From Lactobacillus sp. (lineage in GTDB: Bacteria > Bacillota > Bacilli > Lactobacillales > Lactobacillaceae), in the NCBI GenBank assembly GCA_022641965.1, contig JALCDX010000009.1:1-56447 (forward strand): DNA of 56,447 nucleotides, in the 5' to 3' direction. The notes beneath the pieces were generated by a model, which saw only the letters and a program-made list of their open reading frames with translations, searched no databases and was not told the origin of the DNA. Positions 31,674-40,388 of this stretch are shown one piece after another. Position 1 is the stretch's first letter; the number at the start of each line of letters is the position of its first letter. The position numbers and the translations under genes are program-made.

Positions 31674-32996
31674 TTAGTGCAGCAAATTAATGCTGTTTGC
31701 TCCCATTGTTGGGAAAATGCCGATAGCTTTATCTTGCAAATCTGCTTTGTGCAGTTTTAAAGCCATTAACGGCAGATAATAATTCAAATCATCGATCGCG
31801 TGGTCACTGATTTCAGCTGCTCCGACCAAATGATTTTCTTTATCAAACACCAATTTCAGACAGTTGTCTAGATCATTTTGACCGCCCCGCAGGCCATCTT
31901 GAAAATTATGGCGTTCGATCTGATAAGCAGTCGAATCTTCAGGAATAATTCCTGCTTGCGCTACCTGCGGAAAAGAAAAGACGCCTGTTGCAACTAGCGG
32001 ATAAACGATTGGCTGCTGCCAGCCCTGTTCAAGCGAGTTGAACAAATAACGAGCTTCAAACTGTACAACTGGCGTTAGCGCTGGCTGCTTTTTGCTAATG
32101 GCATCCCCGATAGCATAAACATCAGCAACACTGGCTTGCAGATGATCATTCACTAATATTCCATGCCGATCAGCCTTAATAGAAGTTCTTTCTATATGTA
32201 AACTTTACAAATCAGGCTGCCTGCCGGCACAGTTAATCACATAATCGCTGTCTAAGCTCGTACCGTCTGCAAATTGCAGCTGCAGTCCATCAGTTGTCTG
32301 AATTAGACTAGTAGTATTTTTATCAAAAGCGAAGTTAACGCCGCGTTTTTGTAAACTTGCTACTAATTGCTTAACTAATTCTTGATCAAATTTTTTCAAT
32401 ACGCGCTGATTATGCTGAACGATTGTTACTTCAGCTCCTGCCGCATTCAGCAAAGTGGCCAGTTCAATAGCAACATAACCTGCGCCGATAATAGCAATGC
32501 GTTTTGGCAGCTTAGGCATAGAAAAAACATCGTTGCTGGTATGACAGAATTTTGCACCCGGGAAGGTTAATGGCCGCTGAGCCTGACCAATGGCAATAAT
32601 AATTTTTTTACCGTAAAATTCCCGGCCAGCAGCTTGAACAGTGTGATCATCTAAAAATTCAGCCTGTGCATGCATTGTCGTTGCCCGTTCAGCAAATTGC
32701 TGCTCCGCCTGAGCTGGCCAATCTTTGAAAAACGACAGTTTGGCCTTGATCAAAGCAGGCCAATCAATGCGGCTGACTGCTTCAATGCCTCGACCGATTA
32801 AGCGCTGACCTTGCAGTGCGACTCGAGTTGCTCCTTCTAAAAAGGCTTTAGGCGCGCAGCCATAATTTGGACAAGTACCGCCAAAGCGATCAGCTTCAAT
32901 AACCAGCAAACTCTTCTCAGGTGCTGACTGCATTTGCTTAACAAACTGTTTAGCAGCTGGACCAGAGCCAATAATAATGTAATCATACGTTTTCAT
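31674..32996 (-). pseudogene. FAD/NAD(P) disulfide oxidoreductase, interrupted by an in-frame TAA
   Basis: Glutathione-reductase-like flavoprotein. The start MKTYDYIIIGSGPAAKQF carries the FAD dinucleotide motif, and GGTCPNYGC carries the redox-active CxxxxC disulfide. A second NAD-binding GAGYVAIELA follows. After NCAGRQPDL comes TAA at 32205-32207; the same frame resumes with SLHIERTSIKADRHG, VYAIGD (the second FAD motif) and the dimerisation domain to 31676. The missing codon fits GAA (Glu). An internal ATG could express a C-terminal 159-residue fragment, but neither piece would be active alone. It is first in the operon with the broken aminotransferase and the intact dehydrogenase. Confidence 0.88.
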
Positions 32997-33072
32997 AGCT
33001 AATGCCTCTTTCATCTGCATTAATTACATTAATTATCTTTAATTTGATAAGGCAATAGCAAATCAAATGCAT

Positions 33073-33107
33073 AAAAAAGACCAGGAATTACTTCCTGGTC
33101 TTTTTTA
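33073..33107. terminator. Bidirectional intrinsic terminator
   Basis: An 8-bp stem GACCAGGA/TCCTGGTC flanked by A and T runs on both sides. It can end tRNA-Gln copy 2 transcription (minus). Confidence 0.88.
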
Positions 33108-33114
33108 TTTCAAA

Positions 33115-33186
33115 TTGCGTTAGCTGGATTCGAACCAGCGCATGATGGTACCAAAAACCATTGCCTTACCACTTGGCTATAACGCA
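33115..33186 (-). tRNA. tRNA-Gln(TTG), copy 2
   Basis: 72 nt, identical base for base to copy 1. Identity stops within a few bases of the tRNA ends, so the duplication covers only the tRNA. Confidence 0.95.
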
Positions 33187-33514
33187 AGATCCATTTGAGC
33201 CGAATTTCTCAACTCAACGAAAATTATTATAGCAAACCATCTTGACAAAAGAAAGGCTTTTTTAAAATGTGAAAAAGTCGAATGAATAGCTATTATACTT
33301 GTAATATTATTCGCACAAATCACTTTTATTATAACGCATTTTTTAGCTTGTGAATGTTAAATAAAAAAACGTAAAAAGATTGAAAACTCCCTGATCGCCC
33401 ATATAGCAATGATTGCGCTTTCATTATTGTCTTATCAAGTGTTTAGCCAATTTGACATTGCTTTTTTAGAGTGGTTTCCTAAACTTGAAAAGTCAAAAAA
33501 GGGGACGAAAAGTT
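33187..33514. other. 328-bp intergenic region with a cre-like site
   Basis: AT-rich. It contains TGATTGCGCTTTCA at 33410-33423, a one-mismatch cre (CcpA) match, upstream of the frameshifted MFS gene. A TTGACA is present at about 33450, but I see no good -10 at proper spacing. No gene visible. Confidence 0.5.
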
Positions 33515-34844
33515 ATGTCGAATTCGCAAAGTAAAATTGCGGCACCTCAAAATAAAGGACTAGTTAAAAAACTAGGCTTCAAGAGCCGCAATCAATTTAC
33601 TGGATTTATGAGTGTTGTCCTGACTGGGCAATTAATTTATTCATGTTTTGAAGCCTTAAAAGGCGTGTTCTACAATATGCTGCTGAAAATGCTGCATTTG
33701 AACAACGCTCAATTAGGGGGTAATCTTCAGCTTGATCGGAATTGCGATCTTTTTCTCAATTCCAGGTGGCTGGATTAACAACCGGTTTTCAGTCAAATCC
33801 ATCCTGATCACTTCAATGATGATCCGGATGGTGACCGTTTTTATCATGCTGCTATGCAACCCATCCTACACGGTCATGAAAGTGATCGCTTGCATCTGGG
33901 GTGTTGTTGAAGGGATTTTCTGGCCAGCTTGTTTAAACGGAGTCAACCTATTTACCAATAAGGATAACAAAGGTGTGGCCTTCGGCTTGCTGGAATCACT
34001 AAGACGGCTACTCGAAATGGTCATGAACCTGATCATTGTTGGGATGATCGCTTTAGTAAGCGGGATTGCTATGTTTAAAGGCTGCTTGATTGTTTACAAC
34101 TTGCTTTTAATCCCGCTGTCAATCATGATTTACAAATTCGTTCCAACCAACGGGATCGCTGCTGAAGACAAAACTAGTGAGGGATCCAAGAGCAAAGATG
34201 CCCTGAAAGGCTTGTGGCATGTCATTAAGATGCCAAAGCTGTGGGTGGCAGCGATTACAGCCTTCACTATTTATTGGTCTTACATTAATGCGGTTTACGC
34301 AGTGCCCTATCTGCAAGCGATTTTCCATTTAAAGCAAACTTCGGCTTCGCTTTTTGGCACCATCAGCACGGCCGGGATTGGGATTATCGCCAGCTTTTTA
34401 TCGGGTATTATTTCTGACAAATTGCTGCATTCAACTGGCAAAATGATTGCCTTTTCACTGAGCTTAGTTTTGATCTCGATGATCGCCGTCATCTTGCTGC
34501 CAAAAACAGCTGCCATGCTGTGGCCAAACATTATTCTGCTACTGATTTACTCTTGCGGGATGTTCATGGCAAAGGGTATTTTCATGGTACCAGCCAGTTC
34601 AATCAGAATGCCAGAGAAATACCGTGGAGCGGCAATGAGCGTCAGCTACTTTATCGCATATGCGCCGAACCTATTTGCCTATACGATCGATGGTTCAATC
34701 ATTGATGGTCACAGTGCCACTGCTGCTTACAATTTGATCTTTGTCACTGAAGCGGTGATGGCTTTAATCGGGGTAGTGATGGCCCTGATTTTAGTAGCAA
34801 TTGAAAAGCACGAAAAGAATACGCCTGCACCAGCCGAAAATTAA
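33515..34844 (+). pseudogene. MFS transporter with a +1 frameshift in a G run
   Basis: Starts MSNSQSKIAAPQNKG after AAAGGGGA and reads as an MFS protein until LHLNNAQLG. There, five Gs (33716-33720) replace the four needed to continue as VIFSLIGIAIFFSIPGGW in the next frame. That second frame runs intact to 34844. Its paralogue at 54918-56282 reads LHLNNAQLGVIFSLIGIS without a break, showing the expected sequence. A single-base gain in the G run is the simplest cause. Slippage at the run could restore function at low level. About 12 membrane helices in the full protein; substrate unknown, the paralogue sits with glpQ. Confidence 0.85.
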
Positions 34845-34860
34845 GCAAATTTTTTAAATT

Positions 34861-34906
34861 AACCAGCATAAATTTACCGAATTATAATTATGCTGGTTTT
34901 ATTTTT
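34861..34906 (+). terminator. Intrinsic terminator after the MFS pseudogene
   Basis: AACCAGCATAA pairs with TTATGCTGGTT across an AT-rich loop, followed by a T-rich run. Confidence 0.8.
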
Positions 34907-34928
34907 GCTCTAATTAGCTGCAAATCGT

Positions 34929-34956
34929 TCGTAAAATATTATACAATATATTACGA
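34929..34956 (+). promoter_or_regulatory. Inverted-repeat operator of the toxin-antitoxin operon
   Basis: A near-perfect palindrome with TCGTAA and TTACGA arms and ATATT/AATAT inside, ending 10 bases before the antitoxin ATG. It overlaps a TATACAAT-like -10, as expected for autoregulation by an antitoxin-toxin complex. Confidence 0.7.
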
Positions 34957-34966
34957 GGCGATTATT

Positions 34967-35200
34967 ATGCTACAAATTCAACCTGTTTCAGAACTGCGGA
35001 ATTACAACAAGGTGTTAAAACAAGTGAAAAAAGATAGCCCAGTCTTTTTGACAAAAAATGGCTACGGGAAATTTGCCTTGATCGATATTGAACAATACGA
35101 TGAATTTACAGCTGCACTTGAAATTGTCAATCGGCTGAAAAAGGCTGAAAAAGCCCCACATTATGACTACGACAAAATTAAGGGAAAGTTATTTAGTTAA
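34967..35200 (+). CDS. Phd/YefM family antitoxin
   Basis: A 77-residue antitoxin. The N-terminal DNA-binding part has the Phd/YefM signature PVSELRNYNKVLKQV and VFLTKNGYGKFALIDIEQYD. The C-terminal third is charged (RLKKAEKAPHYDYDKIK) and would wrap the toxin. Its stop overlaps the toxin start by one base (TAATG), assuring balanced synthesis. Confidence 0.93.
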   Translation: MLQIQPVSELRNYNKVLKQVKKDSPVFLTKNGYGKFALIDIEQYDEFTAALEIVNRLKKAEKAPHYDYDKIKGKLFS

Positions 35201-35520
35201 TGTACCAAATACAAGTTTCAGCTGAGTATATAGCCTATCTTGAACATTTGAAAGACTACTTGCTAAATAATTTTGGCAAAGATGTCAAAAATCAGGTAAT
35301 TAAGGCTGAGCAAGCAAAATTTGAAAATCTTAAGCATTTCCCATATATGGGAAAAGATGCAAACAGTCTTTCAAAATTTTTGCAGGGCTACTGGGTCATC
35401 ATTGATAAACATGAATACCTTTTTTATCAAGTAGATGAAGATAAGATGATTATTTCAGTTGAGTTGGCCTTCAATGCCAAAGAGGACGTAATTAAAAAAT
35501 TGCACAAACATTTTAACTAA
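35200..35520 (+). CDS. RelE/ParE family toxin
   Basis: A 106-residue toxin of the RelE/ParE fold. The alpha-helical N-terminus (YIAYLEHLKDYLLNNFG) is followed by the pattern LKHFPYMGK, the core beta strands YWVIIDKHEYLFYQVD and the conserved C-terminal strand MIISVELAFNAKED. Whether it cleaves ribosome-bound mRNA (RelE) or poisons gyrase (ParE) cannot be told from sequence. Directly downstream is a bidirectional terminator. Confidence 0.9.
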   Translation: MYQIQVSAEYIAYLEHLKDYLLNNFGKDVKNQVIKAEQAKFENLKHFPYMGKDANSLSKFLQGYWVIIDKHEYLFYQVDEDKMIISVELAFNAKEDVIKKLHKHFN

Positions 35521-35526
35521 CCAAAC

Positions 35527-35558
35527 AAAAAAAAGCTTTGCCAATGCAAAGCTTTTTT
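35527..35558. terminator. Bidirectional terminator between toxin and permease genes
   Basis: A perfect 9-bp stem AAGCTTTGC/GCAAAGCTT with a CAAT loop and A and T runs on either side. Confidence 0.92.
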
Positions 35559-35572
35559 ACTTGCTATCAAAT

Positions 35573-37004
35573 TTAGAATTTCCACTTGCCATGCCAGCGG
35601 TACAAAATGAGCGGTAATACCGTGACCAGCAAGCACAGACCTAGTCCACACATAAATCCCGCGCAGACGAACTGGCGTGCCTTGTGCTGGAATAAAACTG
35701 ATAAAGAAAGCTACAATCGTGATCAGCAAGGCAATCACTGCCACCGTCATACTGAAAGTTTTGTTGCGGCTAAAGTAATAGGACCGCTGCCAATCTTCGT
35801 GCTTGTGTTTTAAGACCAAGTAAGCCAGCAGCAGCAAAACATAAACCATCAAATACTGTGCCGTCGTAGCCGCAAGCGACACATTAAAGGCAAAGTCGGC
35901 ATTGGCGCCACTAGTAAAGGTAATTAAGACAGCTGAAGCTGTCACAATCAAGGACTGCAGCACGACTACTCGAATTGGCACATTCCGCTTAGTAGTTTTG
36001 ACAAAGAAATGCGGCATGTATCCTTCTTTAGCAGCCTCGTACAAGCCTTGGTTAGGCCCCGCTAGCCAGCTGGCTATTTCCCCGGTAATACCGCAGGCTA
36101 ATAACACTCCGATAATTTTTTCCAGCCAAAAGCCCGGCAAACCAACAGTTGTTAGCAAGTGGCCATAAGTATAAACAAAGCCGGTACTGTTTTGAATTTG
36201 GCTCTTTGGAACTGACATACCGACAGCCAAGCTGCCCAACAAGTCAAAGCAGATAGCAGTTAGAGCTAAGGCCCACATAACCTTCGGATATTTGCTCTGA
36301 TCATCCAAATTTTTAACATGCGGAGCAGAAGCTTCACCGCCGCAAAAGGCCAGCACAAATGGCACAAAGGCGACTAGAGTTTGCTGATTCAGTGAATGCG
36401 GAATAATCGTTTGCCAGTTCAAATGAATATATAGTGGATGCCCTTGTGCTAAATAAACGCAGAAGACAAGCACTAACAGAATAACCGGTGTCGCAATTCC
36501 TATTGCAAACAGCACTTCAGCAATCCGGCCAACTCTTTTGGCACCTAACAATTGCGCCGCTGTCGCACCCCATAAAATCAGCATCATGAGGCCAAAGCGC
36601 ACCCGAGGATTGGTGTTGAACCAAGGCGTGCCTAATGCAATCGACAAAGCACCAATAATGACATACATCATCGTATCCATGCCGACAGTAATGTGCAGTC
36701 ACTGATAAAACATCGCTGTCCAGCCAGTTTTATCGCCTAACGGACCTTTCACCCAAGTGAAAACCCCGCCTTTTTCCCAGCCATCAATTGACGCCATTTC
36801 ACCAGCAATTTGAGTAATTGGGATGAACCAAATAATGCCCGCCAGCAGCAAGTAAAACAGGCTAGCGGCACCAGTTTTACCAAACGGGGCCAATTCATCG
36901 ACAGAAATAACCATTGAACTGGTCATGGCAAACAATTTTAAACCAGTCAAACGGTTGTATTTTTGATCTTCTGCCGCAATTTCAGTTTGATCTTTTTCAG
37001 CCAC
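35573..37004 (-). pseudogene. Amino-acid permease (GadC/YjeM-like), one nonsense and one frameshift
   Basis: Starts at GTG with AAGGAGG upstream (AEKDQTEIAAEDQKYNRLTG). It reads as an APC-superfamily antiporter with GGVFTWVKGPLGDKTGWTAMFYQ and then TGA at 36699-36701, continuing in frame with LHITVGMDTMMYV. Relatives have Trp here (QWL-ITVG), so TGG to TGA is the simplest lesion. A second lesion lies near 35680: the current frame continues with RLRGIYVW and runs through the terminator. Shifting by one base gives RQFVCAGFMCGLGLCLLV and a basic tail RWHGKWKF ending at 35573, a credible last helix. Twelve helices in the intact protein. Substrate unknown. Confidence 0.83.
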
Positions 37005-37070
37005 AATGAGCCTCCTTCTTTGCACAACTCGATAATTATACAAAAAAATTGGCTCGTACGGCAGATTTTT

Positions 37071-37319
37071 TTAAGATTTATCGTGGAATTGCACTTGCAA
37101 TTGATCATCAGGATGAGTCTTATTCCAATCAGCGATCAAGGCCTGCTGCAAATGCTGATTTTCCTGAAAGGTTGTTAGCAGCTGGTCAGTATTTGGCAAT
37201 ACGCCCTTTTTTTGCTTGGCTAATTCAAAAATTTGTTCACTCACCAAGGCTAAGGCATTGGTTTGATTTAAACTCAGCCTGATAATTTGTTTTAACAAAT
37301 CCCGATCTGTTTTCATCAT
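37071..37319 (-). CDS. Small helical protein, paralogue of the one at 46704
   Basis: An 82-residue, probably cytosolic protein with no membrane segment. The start is preceded by AGGAGG. Its C-terminal part, QQALIADWNKTHPDDQ, matches QQQMLTDWNQQHPDDQ of the protein encoded at 46704-46976; the N-terminal halves share a helical pattern (LALVSEQIFELA vs VALLNDQIMRLS). Not recognised. It is the first gene upstream of the broken permease on the same strand. Confidence 0.75.
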   Translation of the reverse strand: MMKTDRDLLKQIIRLSLNQTNALALVSEQIFELAKQKKGVLPNTDQLLTTFQENQHLQQALIADWNKTHPDDQLQVQFHDKS

Positions 37320-37426
37320 CTTCAGACCTCCTGTTTTAAAGCATACGCAAAAACGACATTCTGGTAAATATTTGTTTGGCGCTTTCAGAGCGGCTATACT
37401 GACAATTGGAAAGAAGGTCTCCTATT

Positions 37427-38089
37427 ATGACGCAAATTGTTAATCCTGAGCAAATCAATACGATTTTTAACCGCCGTTATGCTACCAAAAAATACAATCC
37501 AGATAAGCACATCCCCGAGCAAGATTGGCAGGCTATTTTAACAGCTGGGCGTTTATCCCCAAGTTCTAATGGCTATGAGCCTTGGCAATTCTTGCTGGTC
37601 AAGAGTCCGCAGATTAAAGCAGACATTCGACCCTTTGCACCTGGAGCAGTTAATTCACTGAATGGTGCCGACAAATTGCTGATTATTTTAGCTCGCAAAG
37701 GCTTAACTTACGACTCGGCTTACGCCAAAAGTTGGGTTGAGCAAGTTCAAGGCGTTAAATATGACCAAAATTCGCCGCAATCACAAGGTTTTAAGGCCTT
37801 TCAAAGCCAGCTGCTTAAATTATCAACCCCAGAACGCTTATTCAGCTGGACCTGCCGCCAATGCTATATTGCCTTAGCCAACATGCTGACAGCTGCGGCT
37901 GCGCTCGATATTGATTCTTGTCCAATCGAAGGCTTCAACTATGAACAAATGAACCAATATCTAGCTGATCATCAACTTATGGATCCGCAGCAATGGGGTG
38001 TTGCTGTCATGTGCAGTTTCGGTTACCGCGCACAAACAATCCCACCTAAAAAGCGCTGGCCATTAAATAAGATTTATCATGAAATTTAA
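37427..38089 (+). CDS. Nitroreductase family protein
   Basis: A 220-residue FMN-dependent NAD(P)H nitroreductase, NfsB-like. It starts MTQIVNPEQINTIFNRRYATKKY, with the flavin-phosphate-binding RRYATKKY segment, and has LSPSSNGYEPWQFLLV plus a C-terminal GYRAQTIPPKKRW. AAGAAGG precedes the ATG. It is the only intact plus-strand gene between the TA module and the surface-protein region. The physiological substrate is unknown (quinones, nitro compounds or flavins). Confidence 0.92.
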   Translation: MTQIVNPEQINTIFNRRYATKKYNPDKHIPEQDWQAILTAGRLSPSSNGYEPWQFLLVKSPQIKADIRPFAPGAVNSLNGADKLLIILARKGLTYDSAYAKSWVEQVQGVKYDQNSPQSQGFKAFQSQLLKLSTPERLFSWTCRQCYIALANMLTAAAALDIDSCPIEGFNYEQMNQYLADHQLMDPQQWGVAVMCSFGYRAQTIPPKKRWPLNKIYHEI

Positions 38090-38102
38090 AATTATCGGCA
38101 GC

Positions 38103-38135
38103 AAAAAAGACGACTCACCGCGAGTCGCCTTTTTG
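38103..38135. terminator. Bidirectional terminator
   Basis: A CGACTC/GAGTCG-centred stem with A and T runs on both sides, between the convergent nitroreductase and tautomerase genes. Confidence 0.85.
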
Positions 38136-38150
38136 CTTGTCTAAATTACG

Positions 38151-38330
38151 TTAGGCACGCCATTCACCATTGTTGCCATAACTGTGCTCACCTAATTCAC
38201 GAATCAAAACATGAATATGTTCTTTAGGAGCACCTGTATCTTTATGAACAGCCTCAGTTACATCTTTCATCATAGCCGTTAATTGCTCAGGTGTCCGACC
38301 TTTGATTAATTCAATATGTACAAATGGCAT
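38151..38330 (-). CDS. 4-oxalocrotonate tautomerase family protein
   Basis: A 59-residue enzyme. After removal of Met, Pro becomes the N-terminal catalytic base ([13 protein letters not shown]). [17 protein letters not shown] and [15 protein letters not shown] are typical of the 4-OT/YwhB group. Short enough to be missed by ORF callers. An AGGAG ribosome site follows the stop of the upstream SLAP/SEC10 gene, so the two may be cotranscribed. The natural substrate is unknown. Confidence 0.92.
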   Translation of the reverse strand: MPFVHIELIKGRTPEQLTAMMKDVTEAVHKDTGAPKEHIHVLIRELGEHSYGNNGEWRA

Positions 38331-38349
38331 AATTAATTTACTCCTAACA

Positions 38350-39645
38350 CTATTTCCAGTATGAAAATCCTAACTGACTAACATGAATAAAGTGAGTTGA
38401 AATCAAGCTGCTCTGCCGTGAAAAGCTTAGGGCAAAACTCCCACTTTGGTAGTCATCAGCTTCACCGCGGACATTCAACAAATCGCCTGCATGGTAGAAC
38501 TCATTGAAAGGACCGTTGTCGCTAATTGCTCCGCCAAACAGCATCTGCTTAATATTCCAGTAAATATAGGACTTCAGCATAGTCATTGAAACTGTATCGC
38601 CAGCGTAAAAGCCGCCTTCATCTTCAACCGCATTGCCAGTAATGTACAAGCCATTCTTCTGGGCGGCTCTGACAATCCCTGCAATGTAGTGGTCACTGTC
38701 GTTGATGCCCTTATTATTGTTTTGATATTCAGTCGCAATATCGTTAGCCAATTTTTGCGTCCGAGCGTCAACAACAAGTTGACCTGATCCAACTTGCCGG
38801 CGCGCTTCATTGATAATGCGACAGGCAAAATTAGAAATTTCTGCGTGCTGAGCAGCCGTTAAATTGGTTGGATTAACCAGCATCTGATCGTCAGCTTTTG
38901 ATTCAGGATAAAAGACATTGTTGACGATTCCCTTTTTAGAAGCGGCTTTCATGGTTGTAGCTGTCCATGGATTCTTGTAGGCGGCTAACAAATTGGCTCT
39001 GGTATAGCCAGCTGGCAAAACCATGTGATTCTGACGGTATTGGCCCGCGTTTTCTGATTTAACAGCCGAGCTAGAAGCTACCCAAACTACATATTTAGCA
39101 GGAATCCACTGGCTATCACTGCCAAGGCGGTACATAACTTCGTGATTAATGGTCTTTTTAGCAAAGACATGCCACAGTGAATTTTTCTTAACCACTTGGG
39201 ACATAAATTGACCTTGCCCATTCAGCAAACGGACACCGCCACGGCCGCTATAGCTAACCCTAATCGTACCGTTTAAGTGCGTTTCTTGCCCGCTGTTTTC
39301 GGTCTTGTAACCAGAATCACTAGCTGGCCGGCTGCCTAAATTGGTATAGACAGCGGAGATATATTGTTTTTCATTGCCAATACGGTATAAAGTTTGGCCG
39401 TTGACTTGTCGATAGCCAAAAACCTTCCATTTGGAATTACGGCTGACATATTGATTTTGATAATTGCCATTCTGATCAAGCAAGCGTACGCGGCCGCGGC
39501 CGTTGTATCGTACGCTTAGTACTGCGCTCATTGGCGTTTCAGCACTTGTGCTTGCTTGAGCAGCTCCGGTTCCAGCCGTCAGGAGCGAACCGGCCACAGC
39601 ACAAGCAGCTATGAATGTGATCAGTGGTACTTTTTTCTTCGTCAT
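38350..39645 (-). CDS. Secreted SLAP-domain protein with C-terminal SEC10/PgrA-like domain
   Basis: 431 residues with a signal peptide ([20 protein letters not shown]..., cleavage near GAAQA). Two SLAP-like cell-wall-binding modules follow: [17 protein letters not shown]...[18 protein letters not shown] and [15 protein letters not shown]...[18 protein letters not shown]. The C-terminal half, with [17 protein letters not shown] and [16 protein letters not shown], resembles the SEC10/PgrA (CAP-like) surface-exclusion domain of lactobacillar adhesins. GGAGG upstream fixes the ATG. Likely a non-covalently wall-bound adhesin or exclusion protein. Confidence 0.87.
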   Translation of the reverse strand: MTKKKVPLITFIAACAVAGSLLTAGTGAAQASTSAETPMSAVLSVRYNGRGRVRLLDQNGNYQNQYVSRNSKWKVFGYRQVNGQTLYRIGNEKQYISAVYTNLGSRPASDSGYKTENSGQETHLNGTIRVSYSGRGGVRLLNGQGQFMSQVVKKNSLWHVFAKKTINHEVMYRLGSDSQWIPAKYVVWVASSSAVKSENAGQYRQNHMVLPAGYTRANLLAAYKNPWTATTMKAASKKGIVNNVFYPESKADDQMLVNPTNLTAAQHAEISNFACRIINEARRQVGSGQLVVDARTQKLANDIATEYQNNNKGINDSDHYIAGIVRAAQKNGLYITGNAVEDEGGFYAGDTVSMTMLKSYIYWNIKQMLFGGAISDNGPFNEFYHAGDLLNVRGEADDYQSGSFALSFSRQSSLISTHFIHVSQLGFSYWK

Positions 39646-39702
39646 GCGCAAATCCTCCGACAAAGTAAAATTATACTTTTATTATAACTTAATCAGGATT
39701 TT

Positions 39703-40164
39703 CTAGCTAGTTAAAGACGAGCGCAAACGGCGACAAAGATTGGCCTTCGTTCGCTTAATCGTGCGATATGAGCGACCTGTTGCCGCTGCCAAATCAGATA
39801 GATTTTCAGGACCAAGCAAATGCCGACGAAGAATTATCAATTCTAGCGCTGACAGCTGCGGTAAGAGTGCTTCAATAGTCAAATAGTCGCTAGACCTTAA
39901 TTTTGAGGAATCGCAGCTTAAATCCTCCCAAGTTTTATTCCGCCTGCGCAAAAAATCAATGCTGCTCCATTTTACTTTTTGAAAAATCCATCCATTAGTG
40001 ATTTTGTGATCGTTTGCTAGTATCTTTGCATATTGCATAATGCCTGCTTGGATCAAATCTTCATAATCTGGATCCTGCCGGTTGACTCCTGCTTGCTTGA
40101 TCGCCCCATAAACTAAGCCCCGATTTTGCCAGGCTGTTTGCCAATTTTTTTCTTCAATGCTCAT
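39703..40164 (-). CDS. ComX/SigH-like alternative sigma factor
   Basis: A 153-residue sigma-70 family protein containing region 2 (YEDLIQAGIMQYAKIL and KVKWSSIDFLRRRNK) and a region 4 helix-turn-helix (LSALELIILRRHLLGPENLSDLAAATGRSYRTIKRTKAN). It lacks regions 1 and 3, like SigH/ComX sigma factors of lactic acid bacteria that switch on competence genes. AAGGAG lies ten bases before the ATG. A perfect palindrome (40190-40203) sits just upstream. The ComK-like gene lies upstream on the same strand, separated by a terminator. Confidence 0.85.
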   Translation of the reverse strand: MSIEEKNWQTAWQNRGLVYGAIKQAGVNRQDPDYEDLIQAGIMQYAKILANDHKITNGWIFQKVKWSSIDFLRRRNKTWEDLSCDSSKLRSSDYLTIEALLPQLSALELIILRRHLLGPENLSDLAAATGRSYRTIKRTKANLCRRLRSSLTS

Positions 40165-40189
40165 TGTGAACAAGCTCCTTTAAGTTTGT

Positions 40190-40203
40190 CACAAACGTTT
40201 GTG
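40190..40203 (-). promoter_or_regulatory. 14-bp palindrome in the sigma-factor leader
   Basis: CACAAACGTTTGTG is a perfect palindrome ending 25 bases from the sigma-factor ATG. A second inverted repeat GTTCAATTTTGAAC lies at 40288-40301. Both look like operators; the binding protein is unknown. Confidence 0.55.
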
Positions 40204-40360
40204 CATCATCAGTAAAACAAAGATATCTGTGTCTTCGCTAAGCGTGCCAAGACGGCAGACAGAATGAAGCCGGCGTGAAACAAGTTAGTTCAATTTTGAA
40301 CAAAAAGACAGATGTGTCTAAGCCTGCGCTAGTGTTTATCCAGCCTGAAAAAATTGCAGC

Positions 40361-40384
40361 AAAAAAGCAGGCAAATGCCTGCTT
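40361..40384 (-). terminator. Intrinsic terminator after the ComK-like gene
   Basis: A stem AGCAGGCA/TGCCTGCT with a short loop, then six Ts on the minus strand, directly behind the stop codon. Confidence 0.85.
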
Positions 40385-40388
40385 GCTG

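Noticed and set aside
29243..33187. Prophage or integrative-element attachment sites at the tRNA-Gln copies
   Set aside because: No integrase, excisionase or phage gene between them, and full-length tRNA duplication is longer than a typical att core.
34119..34328. Minus-strand ORF inside the MFS pseudogene
   Set aside because: Lies fully in the antisense of a clear transporter frame, with no ribosome site or family signature. The same applies to other antisense ORFs over gatA, pcrA, the ATPase, adhE and glpQ.
35517..35572. Extension of the permease reading frame to 35517
   Set aside because: It reads through a perfect bidirectional terminator; the other frame gives a proper last helix ending at 35573.
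37370..37400. cre site upstream of the nitroreductase gene (GGCGCTTTCA)
   Set aside because: Only the 3' half fits; the start of the consensus (TG) is absent.
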